Shown in pieces: positions 18,104 to 27,186 of a stretch of DNA of 64,000 bases (its first letter is position 1; each line of letters opens with the position of its first letter). Source of the stretch: Novipirellula caenicola. GTDB taxonomy: Bacteria; Planctomycetota; Planctomycetia; Pirellulales; Pirellulaceae. Below the pieces are notes generated by a model. That model was given only the letters and a program-made list of their open reading frames with translations, did no database searches and had not been told where the DNA came from. Location: NCBI RefSeq assembly GCF_039545035.1, contig NZ_BAABRO010000007.1, positions 186,001 through 250,000 on the forward strand, written 5' to 3'. The position numbers and the translations under genes were made by a program.

Positions 18104-18594
18104 CTACTTTCTCCCGGATCCTCAAGCGAGTTTAGATGCACCGCAAACAACTTGGCAACCGCGTCTTCGAGTGTAGCCAATTCCCGTTGGATCGGCTGAT
18201 TGATATCCATCGCGTGCACGGTCAACACATTTTTGCGAACGTCCGCACTGACCGTTCCTGGCAGTAGATTCACCACGTTCATGAAGAACGTTCGCGCCGT
18301 ACCGGCGGGCAAACGCAATGGATACGCGATCATCTGCGGATCAATCGGTAATTGCGGATGCATCGATCGCCAAGCCACGTCAATCCCGCCCCCGATCGAT
18401 GAGCGGACGAAATGGGGGGCAAAGCGGAGCAGGCCTATGACCGACCAACGCCAGCGATCCCGAGACGCCAAACGCGCCTCAACAAGTGATGCTGCCAAAA
18501 CCACAGGCACGCCGACGATCCACGCGTCGCGTCGCGTCTCCGTTAGCAGAGCCCACAAGCCGGCCAAAACGATGAAGGTCACTATCGATCTCAT
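18100..18594 (-). CDS. mnhE: Cation/proton antiporter subunit E (MnhE/MrpE)
   Basis: A 164-residue protein with two N-terminal spans and a soluble domain. The blocks RFAPHFVRSSIGGGIDVAWR and MNVVNLLPGTVSADVRKNVL with TVHAMD are the MrpE signature. It is the first gene of the operon E-F-G-DUF4040-B-C-D-D-D, so the promoter should lie upstream of 18594 in the 330-base gap shared with the divergent Trp-repeat gene. The complex is expected in the inner membrane, exchanging protons for Na+ or another cation. Confidence 0.9.
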   Translation of the reverse strand: MRSIVTFIVLAGLWALLTETRRDAWIVGVPVVLAASLVEARLASRDRWRWSVIGLLRFAPHFVRSSIGGGIDVAWRSMHPQLPIDPQMIAYPLRLPAGTARTFFMNVVNLLPGTVSADVRKNVLTVHAMDINQPIQRELATLEDAVAKLFAVHLNSLEDPGESR

Positions 18595-18926
18595 GGCAGT
18601 ATCATAAGCGAAGTCGGCGCCTCAGGCGTGCTATGCGTCCGGCGTGCGATGCGTCCGGCGAAGATGACCCTTGGTCGGCTGGGAAGACGGCAAGGAGGAA
18701 AGCGTTTGCAACGAATTGGCATGCGTAATGCATGCATGTTTGCTCGGTCGGCAGCTTGGTATTCCCCGCATTGGGATGCACAATGAGCTCAGCGTGTCTC
18801 GAATCCCGCTCGTAACGTTTTCAGAGCGAATTAGTGACGAAAAGTCCCATGCGACAACTAGAATCAAAGGGGCGGGTTCTGCGTGACACGCTGCATCGGG
18901 GACTCAATTTACACCTTGGATCAAAT
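18595..18926. other. Divergent promoter region
   Basis: The gap between mnhE (minus) and the secreted repeat protein (plus). It contains two direct 16-base units at 18625-18640 and 18641-18656 (GGCGTGCTATGCGTCC and GGCGTGCGATGCGTCC), followed by the start of a third. No sigma consensus could be assigned with confidence. Confidence 0.45.
18625..18656. repeat. Two tandem 16-bp units
   Basis: GGCGTGCTATGCGTCC and GGCGTGCGATGCGTCC differ at one base. The pair lies about 30 bases upstream of the mnhE start. A regulator site is possible but unproven. Confidence 0.6.
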
Positions 18927-20618
18927 ATGTCTCAAAACCCACTCTCTGCCATCACCACCCTTCACACGCTGGTCTTTGCCACAATGGGGCTATGCTGGAT
19001 TGGGAACGTCGATCCGGTGCTGGCCCAAATCGAAAGCGGCGTGCCCCAGCCGCCGCCACCCCCGCAGGCTACCGCTGACAATCCGGCAACAGTCGCGGCC
19101 ATCGATGTGATCGATCGGGACGCTACGAACGAACTGGAGTCCAATGAGCTGGGATCGAACGAACTGGGGTATCGGGCGTTGCTCCAAGGACCCGTGCACG
19201 AGGCATTTGCATCGCAGGCCGATTCCGGTGTGATCCTGCATCCGCGCGTCCACTCAGAAAAACCGCCAGCGAATGTTCGCGAGCAACCACCAGAAGATCG
19301 TCCCGTTGGCGACAATCTGTTGTGGATCCCCGGCTATTGGTCTTGGGATGATCAAGCCGCAAAGTATGTCTGGGTGAGCGGCGTCTATCGCAAGGTGCCT
19401 CCGGGACGAACGTGGGTGCCCGGCTATTGGAGTACTCGCGGCGAGGGCTATCAATGGACCAGCGGTTTTTGGTCCAGCACGCGTGCTGGCGTTGACGACC
19501 AAGTCTATCTGCCTCCGCCTCCCCAATCGATCGATAACGGACCGAGTGTTCCTCCGCCCGATGATGATTTCTTTTGGCTGCCCGGATCATGGGAGTATGA
19601 CGATGGTGGTTACTGGTGGCGCAGCGGATACTGGACCCGTCACTACGAAGGCTGGGTCTGGCAACCGGATTGCTATATTACGACACCGCACGGTTACGTT
19701 TACAACACCGGGTACTGGGATTTGCTGCCGCCTGATCGCGGGATGCTGTACTCGCCCGTCGAATTCGATCGACCGGTGTACCTCAATCCAGGTTTTGTCT
19801 ACCGACCTCGCTTGCCGCTAGCGAATTCCGCCGCCTTACTGCTGAATCTGTTTGTTCGGCGAGGACATCCTGGATTCTACTACGGTAATTACTACGGACC
19901 GTCGTATGCTTCGCTGGGATACCAACCTTGGTACGACCTGGGCTATGGTTCCGGTGGGTTTGGATCTCGTTATGCAGTGCCCTGGCTTTCTTATTACGAC
20001 TGGAATTACGGTCAACGTGGATTCGATTTCCGAGGCAGCATGGGACGCTACAAGAATTATTACGGCAAGCCTGATCGTGGCGGTTCCAAATCGGTGAAGA
20101 TCGATGCCGACATTGCCAAGTTTGCTAAAAACGGAAAACCGGAGCGTCGATCGGGCGACAATGCGGTCAGGGGGTCGCTGGACGACATTGTGCTGCGAGA
20201 TTTCAACGGCCAATCACCGCCACGTGTCGACCGCCAGGCGAAGGGCAAGTCGTCGAAGCACGTTGACAATTTCAGTACCGCGAAACCGAAGAACAATTTT
20301 GATTCGCAGCGTGGATCCAATGCGGTTTTCACACCTTCTCAACCCAAGCACGACAATCCCAAACATTCGACCCGCGGCATGGCAGTCGAGAATCAAGGCA
20401 AGAAATCGCAAGCGAAGTCAAGCTCGACGCAAACGTTTGATCGCGGGCGTTCTCCGTCCTCGATCGAACATCCCCAGGCATCATCTCGCAGCCCGGGTTC
20501 GTTCGGCCGGTCTGACAAAGGCAACGGCAAGTCGGTTGGCGGTGGTAACAGCGGAAAAGGCGGGGGCGGTAAAGGCAACAGCGGCAAAGGTGGTGGCAAA
20601 GGCGGTGGTAAGAAGTGA
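18927..20618 (+). CDS. Secreted Tyr/Trp/Gly (YxWxxGxW) repeat protein
   Basis: The ATG at 18927 gives a 563-residue protein with a signal peptide ending near VDPVLAQ. The central region repeats a motif of the form WxPGYW or W(R/T)SG(Y/F)W at least eight times (LLWIPGYWSWDD, YVWVSGVY, TWVPGYWSTRG, YQWTSGFWSS, FFWLPGSWEYDD, YWWRSGYWTRH, WVWQPDCY, YVYNTGYW), the YXWGXW-type repeat family. Then comes a Tyr/Gly-rich stretch (GNYYGPSYASLGYQPWYDLG) and a basic, low-complexity tail of Gly/Lys/Ser. The gene stands alone, divergent from the antiporter operon. A role in the envelope or in binding surface polymers is inferred from composition only. Confidence 0.8.
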   Translation: MSQNPLSAITTLHTLVFATMGLCWIGNVDPVLAQIESGVPQPPPPPQATADNPATVAAIDVIDRDATNELESNELGSNELGYRALLQGPVHEAFASQADSGVILHPRVHSEKPPANVREQPPEDRPVGDNLLWIPGYWSWDDQAAKYVWVSGVYRKVPPGRTWVPGYWSTRGEGYQWTSGFWSSTRAGVDDQVYLPPPPQSIDNGPSVPPPDDDFFWLPGSWEYDDGGYWWRSGYWTRHYEGWVWQPDCYITTPHGYVYNTGYWDLLPPDRGMLYSPVEFDRPVYLNPGFVYRPRLPLANSAALLLNLFVRRGHPGFYYGNYYGPSYASLGYQPWYDLGYGSGGFGSRYAVPWLSYYDWNYGQRGFDFRGSMGRYKNYYGKPDRGGSKSVKIDADIAKFAKNGKPERRSGDNAVRGSLDDIVLRDFNGQSPPRVDRQAKGKSSKHVDNFSTAKPKNNFDSQRGSNAVFTPSQPKHDNPKHSTRGMAVENQGKKSQAKSSSTQTFDRGRSPSSIEHPQASSRSPGSFGRSDKGNGKSVGGGNSGKGGGGKGNSGKGGGKGGGKK

Positions 20619-20676
20619 GCCGATCTGTCACGGCATCATTCTTCCAGCAGCCTTGCGACTTACTTGAGCTTCTGTC

Positions 20677-22344
20677 CTATGGTTGGCCATGTGGTTCTGT
20701 CCGTTCAGGCTCGCTGAGTTGATCGATGGCTTCTTTGGCGGCGTCCGCGAATGGCAACAGGATCAAGTGGACTCCCGCGTTTCTTAAGGTTGCGGCGTCA
20801 CGTTCATGGTGCGCGGTCGCGGCGACTGATCCGCTATAGCCGTAGCGTGACAACGCGTGCAGCAAGGCGAGATTCACCGAAACTTGTGGCACCGAACTGA
20901 CCACCCAGCGTGCATGCGACAGCGGCAGTGTCGATGCAAACTCGGGGTCTTCTGCATCGCCGTAGACGACCGAGTGTCCTGACTCGCGAAGCCGATGCAC
21001 CACATCCGGATCAAAGTCGACTCCCAACACTCGTTGCCCTCGCTCGGTCAGTTCGTGTGAAAGATGATTGCCAAAACGCCCCATACCAAACACGATGCTG
21101 TCAAAGCCTCGCGAGGGCTCGGTGGTTGTTTCCAGTTCAACTTCGCGAAACGGATTCTTCTTTTCGGACCAGGACAGAAAGGGGGCAAGCCAGTCGTACA
21201 GCGGGTGCGAGTAGAGAATCAGGTACGTCGATAGGGTGATCGTGATCAAACCCACCAGTGTGATCAGCCCCAAGACTTCACCGGAAATATGTCCGAGCTC
21301 TTTCCCAAGTGCACCAAGCATCAATGAAAACTCGCTGATCTGGGCGACCGTCAATCCGGCCAGGAAACCCGTTCGTTTTCGGTACCCCATCCATCCCATG
21401 ATGATGATCACGATCAGCGGATTGCCGACCAGCACGAACAACGATAGGGCCAGCGATGGCATCAGCTGCGATCCGAGCAAACTGAGTTTGAGATGGGCTC
21501 CTAGATCGACAAAGAAGAACAGCAGCAAGAAGTCGCGTAGGCCGATCAGACGCGACCCAAGAGCTTCCCGGTGCGGTAACCCAGCAAGCGAGACCCCTGC
21601 TAGGAATGCACCGACTTCTTTGCTGAACCCCAGCCAATCACCGATCGCCGCCATCGCGACCGCCCAGCCGATCGCCAATGTTGTCAGTAATTCGGCCGAA
21701 CGAGCTGCATGATGATACAGGCTTGGCAGCACGTAACGCATCAGCAGACCGACGGCGACCAGCAAACCGATTCCTTTGACAACGACCAACGAGATGCCCT
21801 GCACCCAGTGCACCCCGGTGCTGGCCCCGAACGCGGTCAACGCGATCATCACCAACACCACCACCAAGTCTTGGACGATCAAAAAACCGATGGCAATGCG
21901 TCCATGCAGCGAATCTATCTCGCGTTTGTCCGACAACAATTTGACGATGATGATCGTGCTGGAGAACGTCAACGCAACGGCCACGTAGAGCGAGGCCAGA
22001 TGCGAAAACCCCATGGCAAGACAAAGCAAGTAGCCGATCACCGAGGTGAACGTCACCTGTCCCAAGCCGGTGGCTAACGACACGGGCCCCATCGTGCGAA
22101 TCACGTTCAAGTCCAACTTTAACCCGACCGTGAACAACAACAGTGCAATGCCGGTCTTCGCCAGCAGGTCGATCTCGCTGCCGATGGAAACCCATTTCAA
22201 GCCCGCCGGTCCGACCAGAATTCCAACCGCGATGAAGGCGACAATCAGCGGTTGCTTGAGCCAATGCGCAACAAAGCCCAGCATCCCGGCTGCCGCCAAT
22301 AACAGCGCAAACTCGTAAAAGATGTTTAAAGATCCCAATCGCAC
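20677..22344 (-). CDS. CPA2-family cation/proton antiporter with TrkA-N domain (KefB/YbaL-like)
   Basis: The 555-residue protein starts with GTG at 22344. Residues 1-385 form about 12-13 spans of the Na+/H+ exchanger fold, with ILVGPAGL and the LTFSSTIIIVKLLSDK and FLAGVSLAGLPHR blocks of the CPA2/Kef group. Residues ~413-530 form a Rossmann TrkA-N (RCK_N) domain (FDSIVFGMGRFGNHLSHEL, with GxGxxG-like FGMGRFG) that binds a nucleotide and gates transport. It probably expels K+ or Na+ in exchange for protons. It is convergent with the upstream repeat-protein gene and lies next to a stress-protein fragment, as many such antiporters do. Confidence 0.9.
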   Translation of the reverse strand: MRLGSLNIFYEFALLLAAAGMLGFVAHWLKQPLIVAFIAVGILVGPAGLKWVSIGSEIDLLAKTGIALLLFTVGLKLDLNVIRTMGPVSLATGLGQVTFTSVIGYLLCLAMGFSHLASLYVAVALTFSSTIIIVKLLSDKREIDSLHGRIAIGFLIVQDLVVVLVMIALTAFGASTGVHWVQGISLVVVKGIGLLVAVGLLMRYVLPSLYHHAARSAELLTTLAIGWAVAMAAIGDWLGFSKEVGAFLAGVSLAGLPHREALGSRLIGLRDFLLLFFFVDLGAHLKLSLLGSQLMPSLALSLFVLVGNPLIVIIIMGWMGYRKRTGFLAGLTVAQISEFSLMLGALGKELGHISGEVLGLITLVGLITITLSTYLILYSHPLYDWLAPFLSWSEKKNPFREVELETTTEPSRGFDSIVFGMGRFGNHLSHELTERGQRVLGVDFDPDVVHRLRESGHSVVYGDAEDPEFASTLPLSHARWVVSSVPQVSVNLALLHALSRYGYSGSVAATAHHERDAATLRNAGVHLILLPFADAAKEAIDQLSEPERTEPHGQP

Positions 22345-22423
22345 ACTCCGGCGAGGCCTTCATTCATCGGTTAGTCGAGCTTCACCGCCGCAATAACCGC
22401 TTTCAGTTGCGACTGATATTCCT

Positions 22424-22618
22424 TCACTCCTTGATGACCAGATCCTGCAGTTTCAACGCCGGACTGCCGGATGACGTGATCAGCTGGGTTCCGGCCAGCT
22501 CGCGTTCGACTCGCAGCAAGGTCAGTTTTGCATGGTTGGACTTCGCCAGCGAAGCGGCACGCTCAAACGCCCCATCATTGCATGGATACACCAGCAAGAT
22601 GTTTTTAAACCGTTTCAT
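22424..22618 (-). pseudogene. Universal stress protein, truncated N-terminal fragment
   Basis: From the ATG at 22618 the frame encodes MKRFKNILLVYPCNDGAFER followed by AASLAKSNHAKLTLLRV, the first beta-alpha-beta unit of UspA proteins, and stops after 64 residues. Full-length family members have about 140 or 280 residues. In the neighbouring frame just past the stop, a short coherent stretch (GVKEYQSQLKAVIAAVKLD) ends at a stop, which suggests a frameshift followed by loss of the rest. It sits 80 bases upstream of the antiporter gene in the same direction. A short functional protein cannot be excluded. Confidence 0.6.
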
Positions 22619-23338
22619 GGAAAGCCTCTCACGCGAATTGAGGCGATGGCGGTCCACTGCAATGGAAATTCAATCCGTTCGCTCGTGATCTATTATGGAC
22701 GGTCCCAGCAGTGAGGGAAAGTCTCTGAACGGATACGCCCCTTGCGGTGGACCAACGAGGTCGCTGCCGTAGCGAAAGCGAGTTTGTATCGAAACTCACC
22801 TGTATCGAATCTCGCCTGTAGCGAAACTCGCCAAGAGTTTCGGCCGTTGTCATTTGAGTTTCGACAATCGTGCCGTTATCCAAGCTAATCGCTTCCACTT
22901 GTCTTCCTCACGCCGCAACGCGATGTCGCGAAATCGTTACCGAACGTGAGTCGAGCGAGATCTGTCGCCGCAATCGCGTTGCGACGTGATGGCAGGTGTC
23001 ATTGACGGCTTGTTGATTTATTGAGCCGCTCGCGTGTCAGCGGCCGGGTCCCACGCACGACCCCGTGCCTTGCGGCTCTCGGCTCACCGCTACCCTTTTT
23101 TTGTTTTGACGACATTCACCGCCACCCGCGATGTTCCGCTATAAAGAACAAATCTCCTGTTTTGTTGTTGAAGGAGATGGCATTGGAGTGGCGGCCTTGG
23201 GTGGGGACAAAGCGGCTAGGCAGGGGTTCCGGCAGCCTCACGTCGGTTGTTTGCCATCGGTGACCAATGAGTTTATAGTCTGGTGAGTTGTCATCAACAG
23301 AGCAGCTCCGTAGCCCCTTTCCCGTCGGCGAAATCAAC
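22619..23338. other. Repeat-rich intergenic region
   Basis: No gene supported. Around 22766-22845 the fragment (G)TA(G/T)CGAAACTCGCC and variants recur three to four times. The family A repeat follows at 23006-23089. Confidence 0.5.
23006..23089 (+). repeat. Dispersed intergenic repeat, family A (copy 2)
   Basis: Plus-strand copy beginning GGCTTGTTGATTTATTGAGC, followed by a GTGTCAGCGGCCGGGTCCCA block and ending in CGGCTCACCG. It is the reverse-complement partner of 7758-7841. Confidence 0.75.
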
Positions 23339-24682
23339 ATGAGCACTCGTTTTCAGATCCAAGGCTGCTGTGGCCTGAGTCGTCAGCCGAACGCAGCAAA
23401 CCTGCTTGGACGAGTCGTCAAAGGGGGCATCAAGCGGATCGTGACCCACGCCGCCGTTGCGGTGGGTTTAACGGTCCTCTTCGCCACACCGCTACGGGCC
23501 GTCGAATCGGAGTTCTCCGGCGAGTGGTATTTTGATCCTGAAGGGGCCGTGCGGACGAACCTGGAGGGCGGCCCGGCGATCGAACTGTCGACCGATACAT
23601 GGATTGGTGAATCGACCACGCTGGACGAGTGCCGCGGCAAAGTGGTGGTGCTGGATTTCTGGGCCACCTGGTGCGGCCCCTGCGTGGCCTCGATCCCCAA
23701 AAACATCGAACTGGTCGAAACCTATCCGGACGAACTGGTCTTTATCGGAATGCATTCAGAGACCTCTGGCTGGGACAAAGCCCCGCAGATGGTCGAGGAT
23801 CGCGAAATCAATTATCCGGTCGTGCTGGACACCGGAGAAACGGCCAAAGCCTACGGCATCAACGCCTTTCCCACCTACATCATCATCGATCGCAGCGGCA
23901 TCGTACGGGCCGCTGGTGTTAAACCGAGCCACATCAAAACGATCGTCAAACAGTTGATCGAAGAGTCCGGCTCTGGCGGCCAGGGCAGCCAGTTGGTCTC
24001 GTTCCAACGCGACTGGTTCTACAGCGGGGCGGAATGGATGCGGGCCTGGCAAGAACAACACGGCCAGCCCGCTCCGCCGACTCAAGCGACCGCTTGGTGG
24101 CTGCCCGGCGATGACAACGAAGCCGCCCCCCAAACCACCGACGAAGCGGCGACCGAACCCGCTGACAGTGAACCTGCTGGCGGTGAGCTCGCTGATGAGG
24201 AAGCGGTCAGTGAAGAGCTTGTTGCCGACGCACCCGTGGGGTTGCAGGAAGTCGACTTGGACGGCGTTGTACGCGTACTGCACTTTACGCGTCCGGGGAT
24301 GAAGCTCACGCAACAGCAACTGAAGTCCTTCAACGAAACGGCCGCCAAGTACGCGCCGCAGGGCGTGGCCTTTACCGTCGTCTGTGATCGGCAGAGCGAC
24401 TGGCAGGCGACGCGAGCCTTTGCGGCGGAAATCGATCTGGCTATCCCGATGGCATTGGACGCCGCCCCCCAGCCCGCCACCGCCGAAGACTCGCCAGCCC
24501 GACCCACCAGCGGCTCGGCTGTCGTCCCCCGCGAAGCTGGCCGGACCGCCCAGGCCTACCATGTCCGCATTGCACCGGTCACGGTGGTCGTCGATCGCAA
24601 CGGCCGCATCCGGGCCACGGGGCTGAAGCTGCAACAGCTGGACGACGCGCTGAATGTATTGCTAGCCGAACGTGCCGAATAA
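23339..24682 (+). CDS. TlpA-like thioredoxin-fold protein with second redox-dead domain
   Basis: The ATG at 23339 (MSTRFQIQG) gives 447 residues. A hydrophobic segment at about 35-52 (THAAVAVGLTVLFATPLRAV) works as a signal anchor or signal peptide. Residues ~75-215 form a TlpA/ResA thioredoxin domain with active-site WCGPC (Cys112, Cys115) and the cis-Pro region AFPTYIIIDRSG. After an acidic Ala/Glu-rich linker, residues ~315-440 look like a second thioredoxin-fold unit (VAFTVVCDRQ, RIAPVTVVVDRNGRIRATG) without a CxxC. It is probably an exported thiol-disulfide reductase acting outside the cytoplasmic membrane. An in-frame start 17 codons upstream is possible. Confidence 0.85.
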   Translation: MSTRFQIQGCCGLSRQPNAANLLGRVVKGGIKRIVTHAAVAVGLTVLFATPLRAVESEFSGEWYFDPEGAVRTNLEGGPAIELSTDTWIGESTTLDECRGKVVVLDFWATWCGPCVASIPKNIELVETYPDELVFIGMHSETSGWDKAPQMVEDREINYPVVLDTGETAKAYGINAFPTYIIIDRSGIVRAAGVKPSHIKTIVKQLIEESGSGGQGSQLVSFQRDWFYSGAEWMRAWQEQHGQPAPPTQATAWWLPGDDNEAAPQTTDEAATEPADSEPAGGELADEEAVSEELVADAPVGLQEVDLDGVVRVLHFTRPGMKLTQQQLKSFNETAAKYAPQGVAFTVVCDRQSDWQATRAFAAEIDLAIPMALDAAPQPATAEDSPARPTSGSAVVPREAGRTAQAYHVRIAPVTVVVDRNGRIRATGLKLQQLDDALNVLLAERAE

Positions 24683-24879
24683 ACCTCGGGTGCGGGGAAT
24701 TGCTTCTGCAAGCCGGTCTCTTCGAAGGCGATGGCGATGGCGACGGACAATCTTCCCGCAAAACGTTCGAACCGCGAAAACGACCGCCTAACGCGATGGG
24801 GTGGCGATTAAAATGAACCCGCTCCATCGTGCTTCGTAATCACCACCGCAGCCTCTCTCTCACCACCAACGACGGCGTC

Positions 24880-25905
24880 ATGACCGAAACTGCAGTCACT
24901 CCTCCCCCGGCCTCGGACGCCCTGTCCGCCGAAGGTTTCCCCCCGTCCGCCGCGTTTGCCAAAGCGGTCATCGAACAGGTTGGTCAGACCGTCGTCGGCC
25001 AGACCGAAGTCGTTGAACGGGTGTTGATCGCCTTGCTGACTGGCGGTCACCTGCTGCTCGAAGGCGTGCCCGGGATCGCCAAAACACTGCTGGTGCAATC
25101 GGTCGGAAAAGCCATCGATCTGAAGTTCAAACGCGTCCAGTTCACGATCGACCTGTTGCCCTCGGACATTTTGGGATCGGAAATCCTGGACCAAAAATCG
25201 GGCCAGTTCCACATCCACAAAGGCCCAGTGTTCACCAACCTGCTGCTGGCCGACGAAATTAACCGCGCCTCACCCAAAGTGCAGTCGGCACTGTTGGAAG
25301 CGATGCAGGAACGCAAGGTATCGATCGGCGACGAAACCCACACGCTGCCCGCGCCGTTCCTGGTGATCGCCACGCAGAACCCGGTCGAGCAAGCCGGCAC
25401 GTTTGAATTGCCCGAGGCGCAACTGGACCGGTTCATGATGTGCCACCGCTTGCGTTACCCCACGCCGGTCGAAGAAACCGAGGTGGTGCGACGGGCACTG
25501 AAACTGAAACTGCAGCGGCAGGGCGATGGAGCCGTGCCGCAATCGATGTTTGACGCCATCGAAGACGAACACAAGCTGAGCGTCAAAGACTTGACCGAAG
25601 CGATGACGCAGGTCCAGGCCGTTCACGTCAGCGAAGTCTTCATCCACGACTGCGTGAAACTAGTCAACGCCACTCGAGGACACCAGGACCTGGTGCTGGG
25701 CTGCAGTCCGCGAGCGGTGCTCAGTCTTGTACAGGCCGCGCGTGCTCGCGCCTTTATCTACGGCCGCGACTACGTCGTGCCCGAAGACCTGTTCACGCTG
25801 GCCGGAGACGTGATCCTGCACCGTGTGCGGTTGAGCTACGAGGCGCTTGCCGATGGTTTGACGCCCGAAGTCATGCTGGAACGCTTGCTGAACGAAATGC
25901 TGTAG
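24880..25905 (+). CDS. moxR: MoxR-family AAA+ ATPase
   Basis: A 341-residue protein from the ATG at 24880. Walker A is EGVPGIAKT (61-69), Walker B LLLADEINRA (121-130), sensor ATQNPVEQAGTFELPEAQLD with RFM; the C-terminal lid follows. Length and the LPEAQLDRF block are typical of MoxR proteins, chaperone-like ATPases that act together with VWA-domain partners. It heads a run of seven genes ending at 35402 and is followed by a DUF58 gene, the standard layout of MoxR/Bat operons. Confidence 0.93.
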   Translation: MTETAVTPPPASDALSAEGFPPSAAFAKAVIEQVGQTVVGQTEVVERVLIALLTGGHLLLEGVPGIAKTLLVQSVGKAIDLKFKRVQFTIDLLPSDILGSEILDQKSGQFHIHKGPVFTNLLLADEINRASPKVQSALLEAMQERKVSIGDETHTLPAPFLVIATQNPVEQAGTFELPEAQLDRFMMCHRLRYPTPVEETEVVRRALKLKLQRQGDGAVPQSMFDAIEDEHKLSVKDLTEAMTQVQAVHVSEVFIHDCVKLVNATRGHQDLVLGCSPRAVLSLVQAARARAFIYGRDYVVPEDLFTLAGDVILHRVRLSYEALADGLTPEVMLERLLNEML

Positions 25906-25948
25906 GAAGTAGTTGTCTTGGTTTAGCAACGCCGAACTGTATGAACGC

Positions 25949-26839
25949 ATGAATCACGCCACGCACCCCGCCGAAACGCTTCCTCGCCCTGACATCCTGT
26001 CGCGGGCCAATTTCGAGCTGGTGGTCCGCCGCATCGCCGACGATATCGCTTTTGGAACCGACGATTCGCTGTTCGTGGGCTCGGGGCTGGAATACGCGCA
26101 ATCGCGTCCCTACGAACCCGGCGATCCGGTTCGCCAGATCGACTGGAAGCTGAGTGCTCGGATGCCGGTGGCGTACGTCAAACAGCACGAAACACTCAAA
26201 CGCGTGGCGATGTACCTGATCGTCGATACCTCGGCATCGATGAGCGTCTCCTCGACGACGCTCAGCAAACACGGACTGGCCGTATGGGCCGCCGCCGCGA
26301 TCGGACTGGTCGGCCTGCGGCGGTTGAGTCCGGTCAGTGTGTTAAGCGCGGGGGCACGTCATCAACACACACGATCCGATGGCAACCCCAGCCTCTCGCC
26401 CGATGATCTGTGGCGCGACCTGGAACCGCTGCGAGCCCACGACGTCGACGAGGAAACCGAACTGGGCGAACGTCTGACTGCCCTCTCGGCCCGACTGACA
26501 CGCCGCAGCCTGCTGTTTGTATTCAGCGATTTGCACGATCCCGAAGCCCTCACCGTGCTCCGCCGCCTGGGGCATCAACACGACGTGGTGGTGCTGCACC
26601 TGCAGGACCCCTCGGAAACCGGAGCCCTGCGAGCCGGCTATTTCCGCGGTAGCGAAGCGGAGAGCGGGCAGGCGTTTCTGGCTGGCGGACAACAGCGGTG
26701 GCGGACGACCTGTACGCTTGCGCGTGATATGGCCGGCGCCGATGTTAGCTACTTGAAACTGGTCACCAATGGTCCGTTGCTGTCCCCGCTGCGTCAATTC
26801 CTGCTCACCCGCGCGGTGCGGATGCGAGGCCAGCGATGA
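25949..26839 (+). CDS. DUF58 domain protein
   Basis: The ATG at 25949 gives 296 residues; an in-frame TTG at 25913 is an alternative. The DUF58 signature is present: VGSGLEYAQSRPYEPGDPVR followed by QIDWKLSARM and YLIVDTSASM, the last forming a degenerate MIDAS (DTSAS) of a VWA-like fold. Soluble by appearance. It follows moxR by 43 bases. DUF58 proteins are regular partners of MoxR ATPases. Confidence 0.9.
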   Translation: MNHATHPAETLPRPDILSRANFELVVRRIADDIAFGTDDSLFVGSGLEYAQSRPYEPGDPVRQIDWKLSARMPVAYVKQHETLKRVAMYLIVDTSASMSVSSTTLSKHGLAVWAAAAIGLVGLRRLSPVSVLSAGARHQHTRSDGNPSLSPDDLWRDLEPLRAHDVDEETELGERLTALSARLTRRSLLFVFSDLHDPEALTVLRRLGHQHDVVVLHLQDPSETGALRAGYFRGSEAESGQAFLAGGQQRWRTTCTLARDMAGADVSYLKLVTNGPLLSPLRQFLLTRAVRMRGQR

Positions 26840-27186
26840 AATCACGCGACGCTTGTCGTCCCGAAGCGACAACGGGATGTAGCCATGGGCGTCCGCCCAT
26901 GGTGGGACGAATTCCATTCGCACCAAGCCCCAACGGGAAACGCTCTGAAGCATTTTTATGCTGTGTTTTGTGGTGTATTAACGTAGCGGAAGTCGTCAAG
27001 ACTTTCGTCGAACGAACCCAATTCCCGAAACTCTTGACGAGTTTCGCTACAAGTAAATGCTTTACAGCGTTCGGTGCAACGTGTTGTTGCACCGGTTCCA
27101 TGGGCTTTCGCTCATGGCTACATCATGCCGCCGCTACGCGGCTGAACTCAGCTCGTCGAAAAACGCCGCTGCAAACGGTTGGTTTC
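26840..27186. other. Repeat insertion inside the MoxR operon
   Basis: This 347-base gap breaks the otherwise tight operon. It holds the family B repeat (26935-27039) plus small palindromes (CCATGGGCG/CGCCCATGG around 26884). The reading frame of the next gene happens to stay open through it, but the encoded peptide is not protein-like, so the gap is taken as non-coding. Confidence 0.6.
26935..27039 (+). repeat. Dispersed repeat, family B (copy 1)
   Basis: This 105-base block matches 49664-49768 at nearly every position, with shared segments such as TGTGTTTTGTGGTGT/CGTGTTTTGTGGTGT, GTCGTCAAGACTTTCGT and GAACGAACCCAATTCC. Equal length and high identity mark it as a mobile or amplified intergenic unit. 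Confidence 0.8.

Noticed and set aside
23756-24634. Long minus-strand open frame of 292 codons
   Set aside because: It lies fully antisense to the thioredoxin-fold gene, has no domain and mirrors the high GC codon pattern.
26836-27186. Upstream extension of the single-span protein of the MoxR operon
   Set aside because: The extension is translated repeat B and intergenic sequence; a signal peptide begins at 27187.
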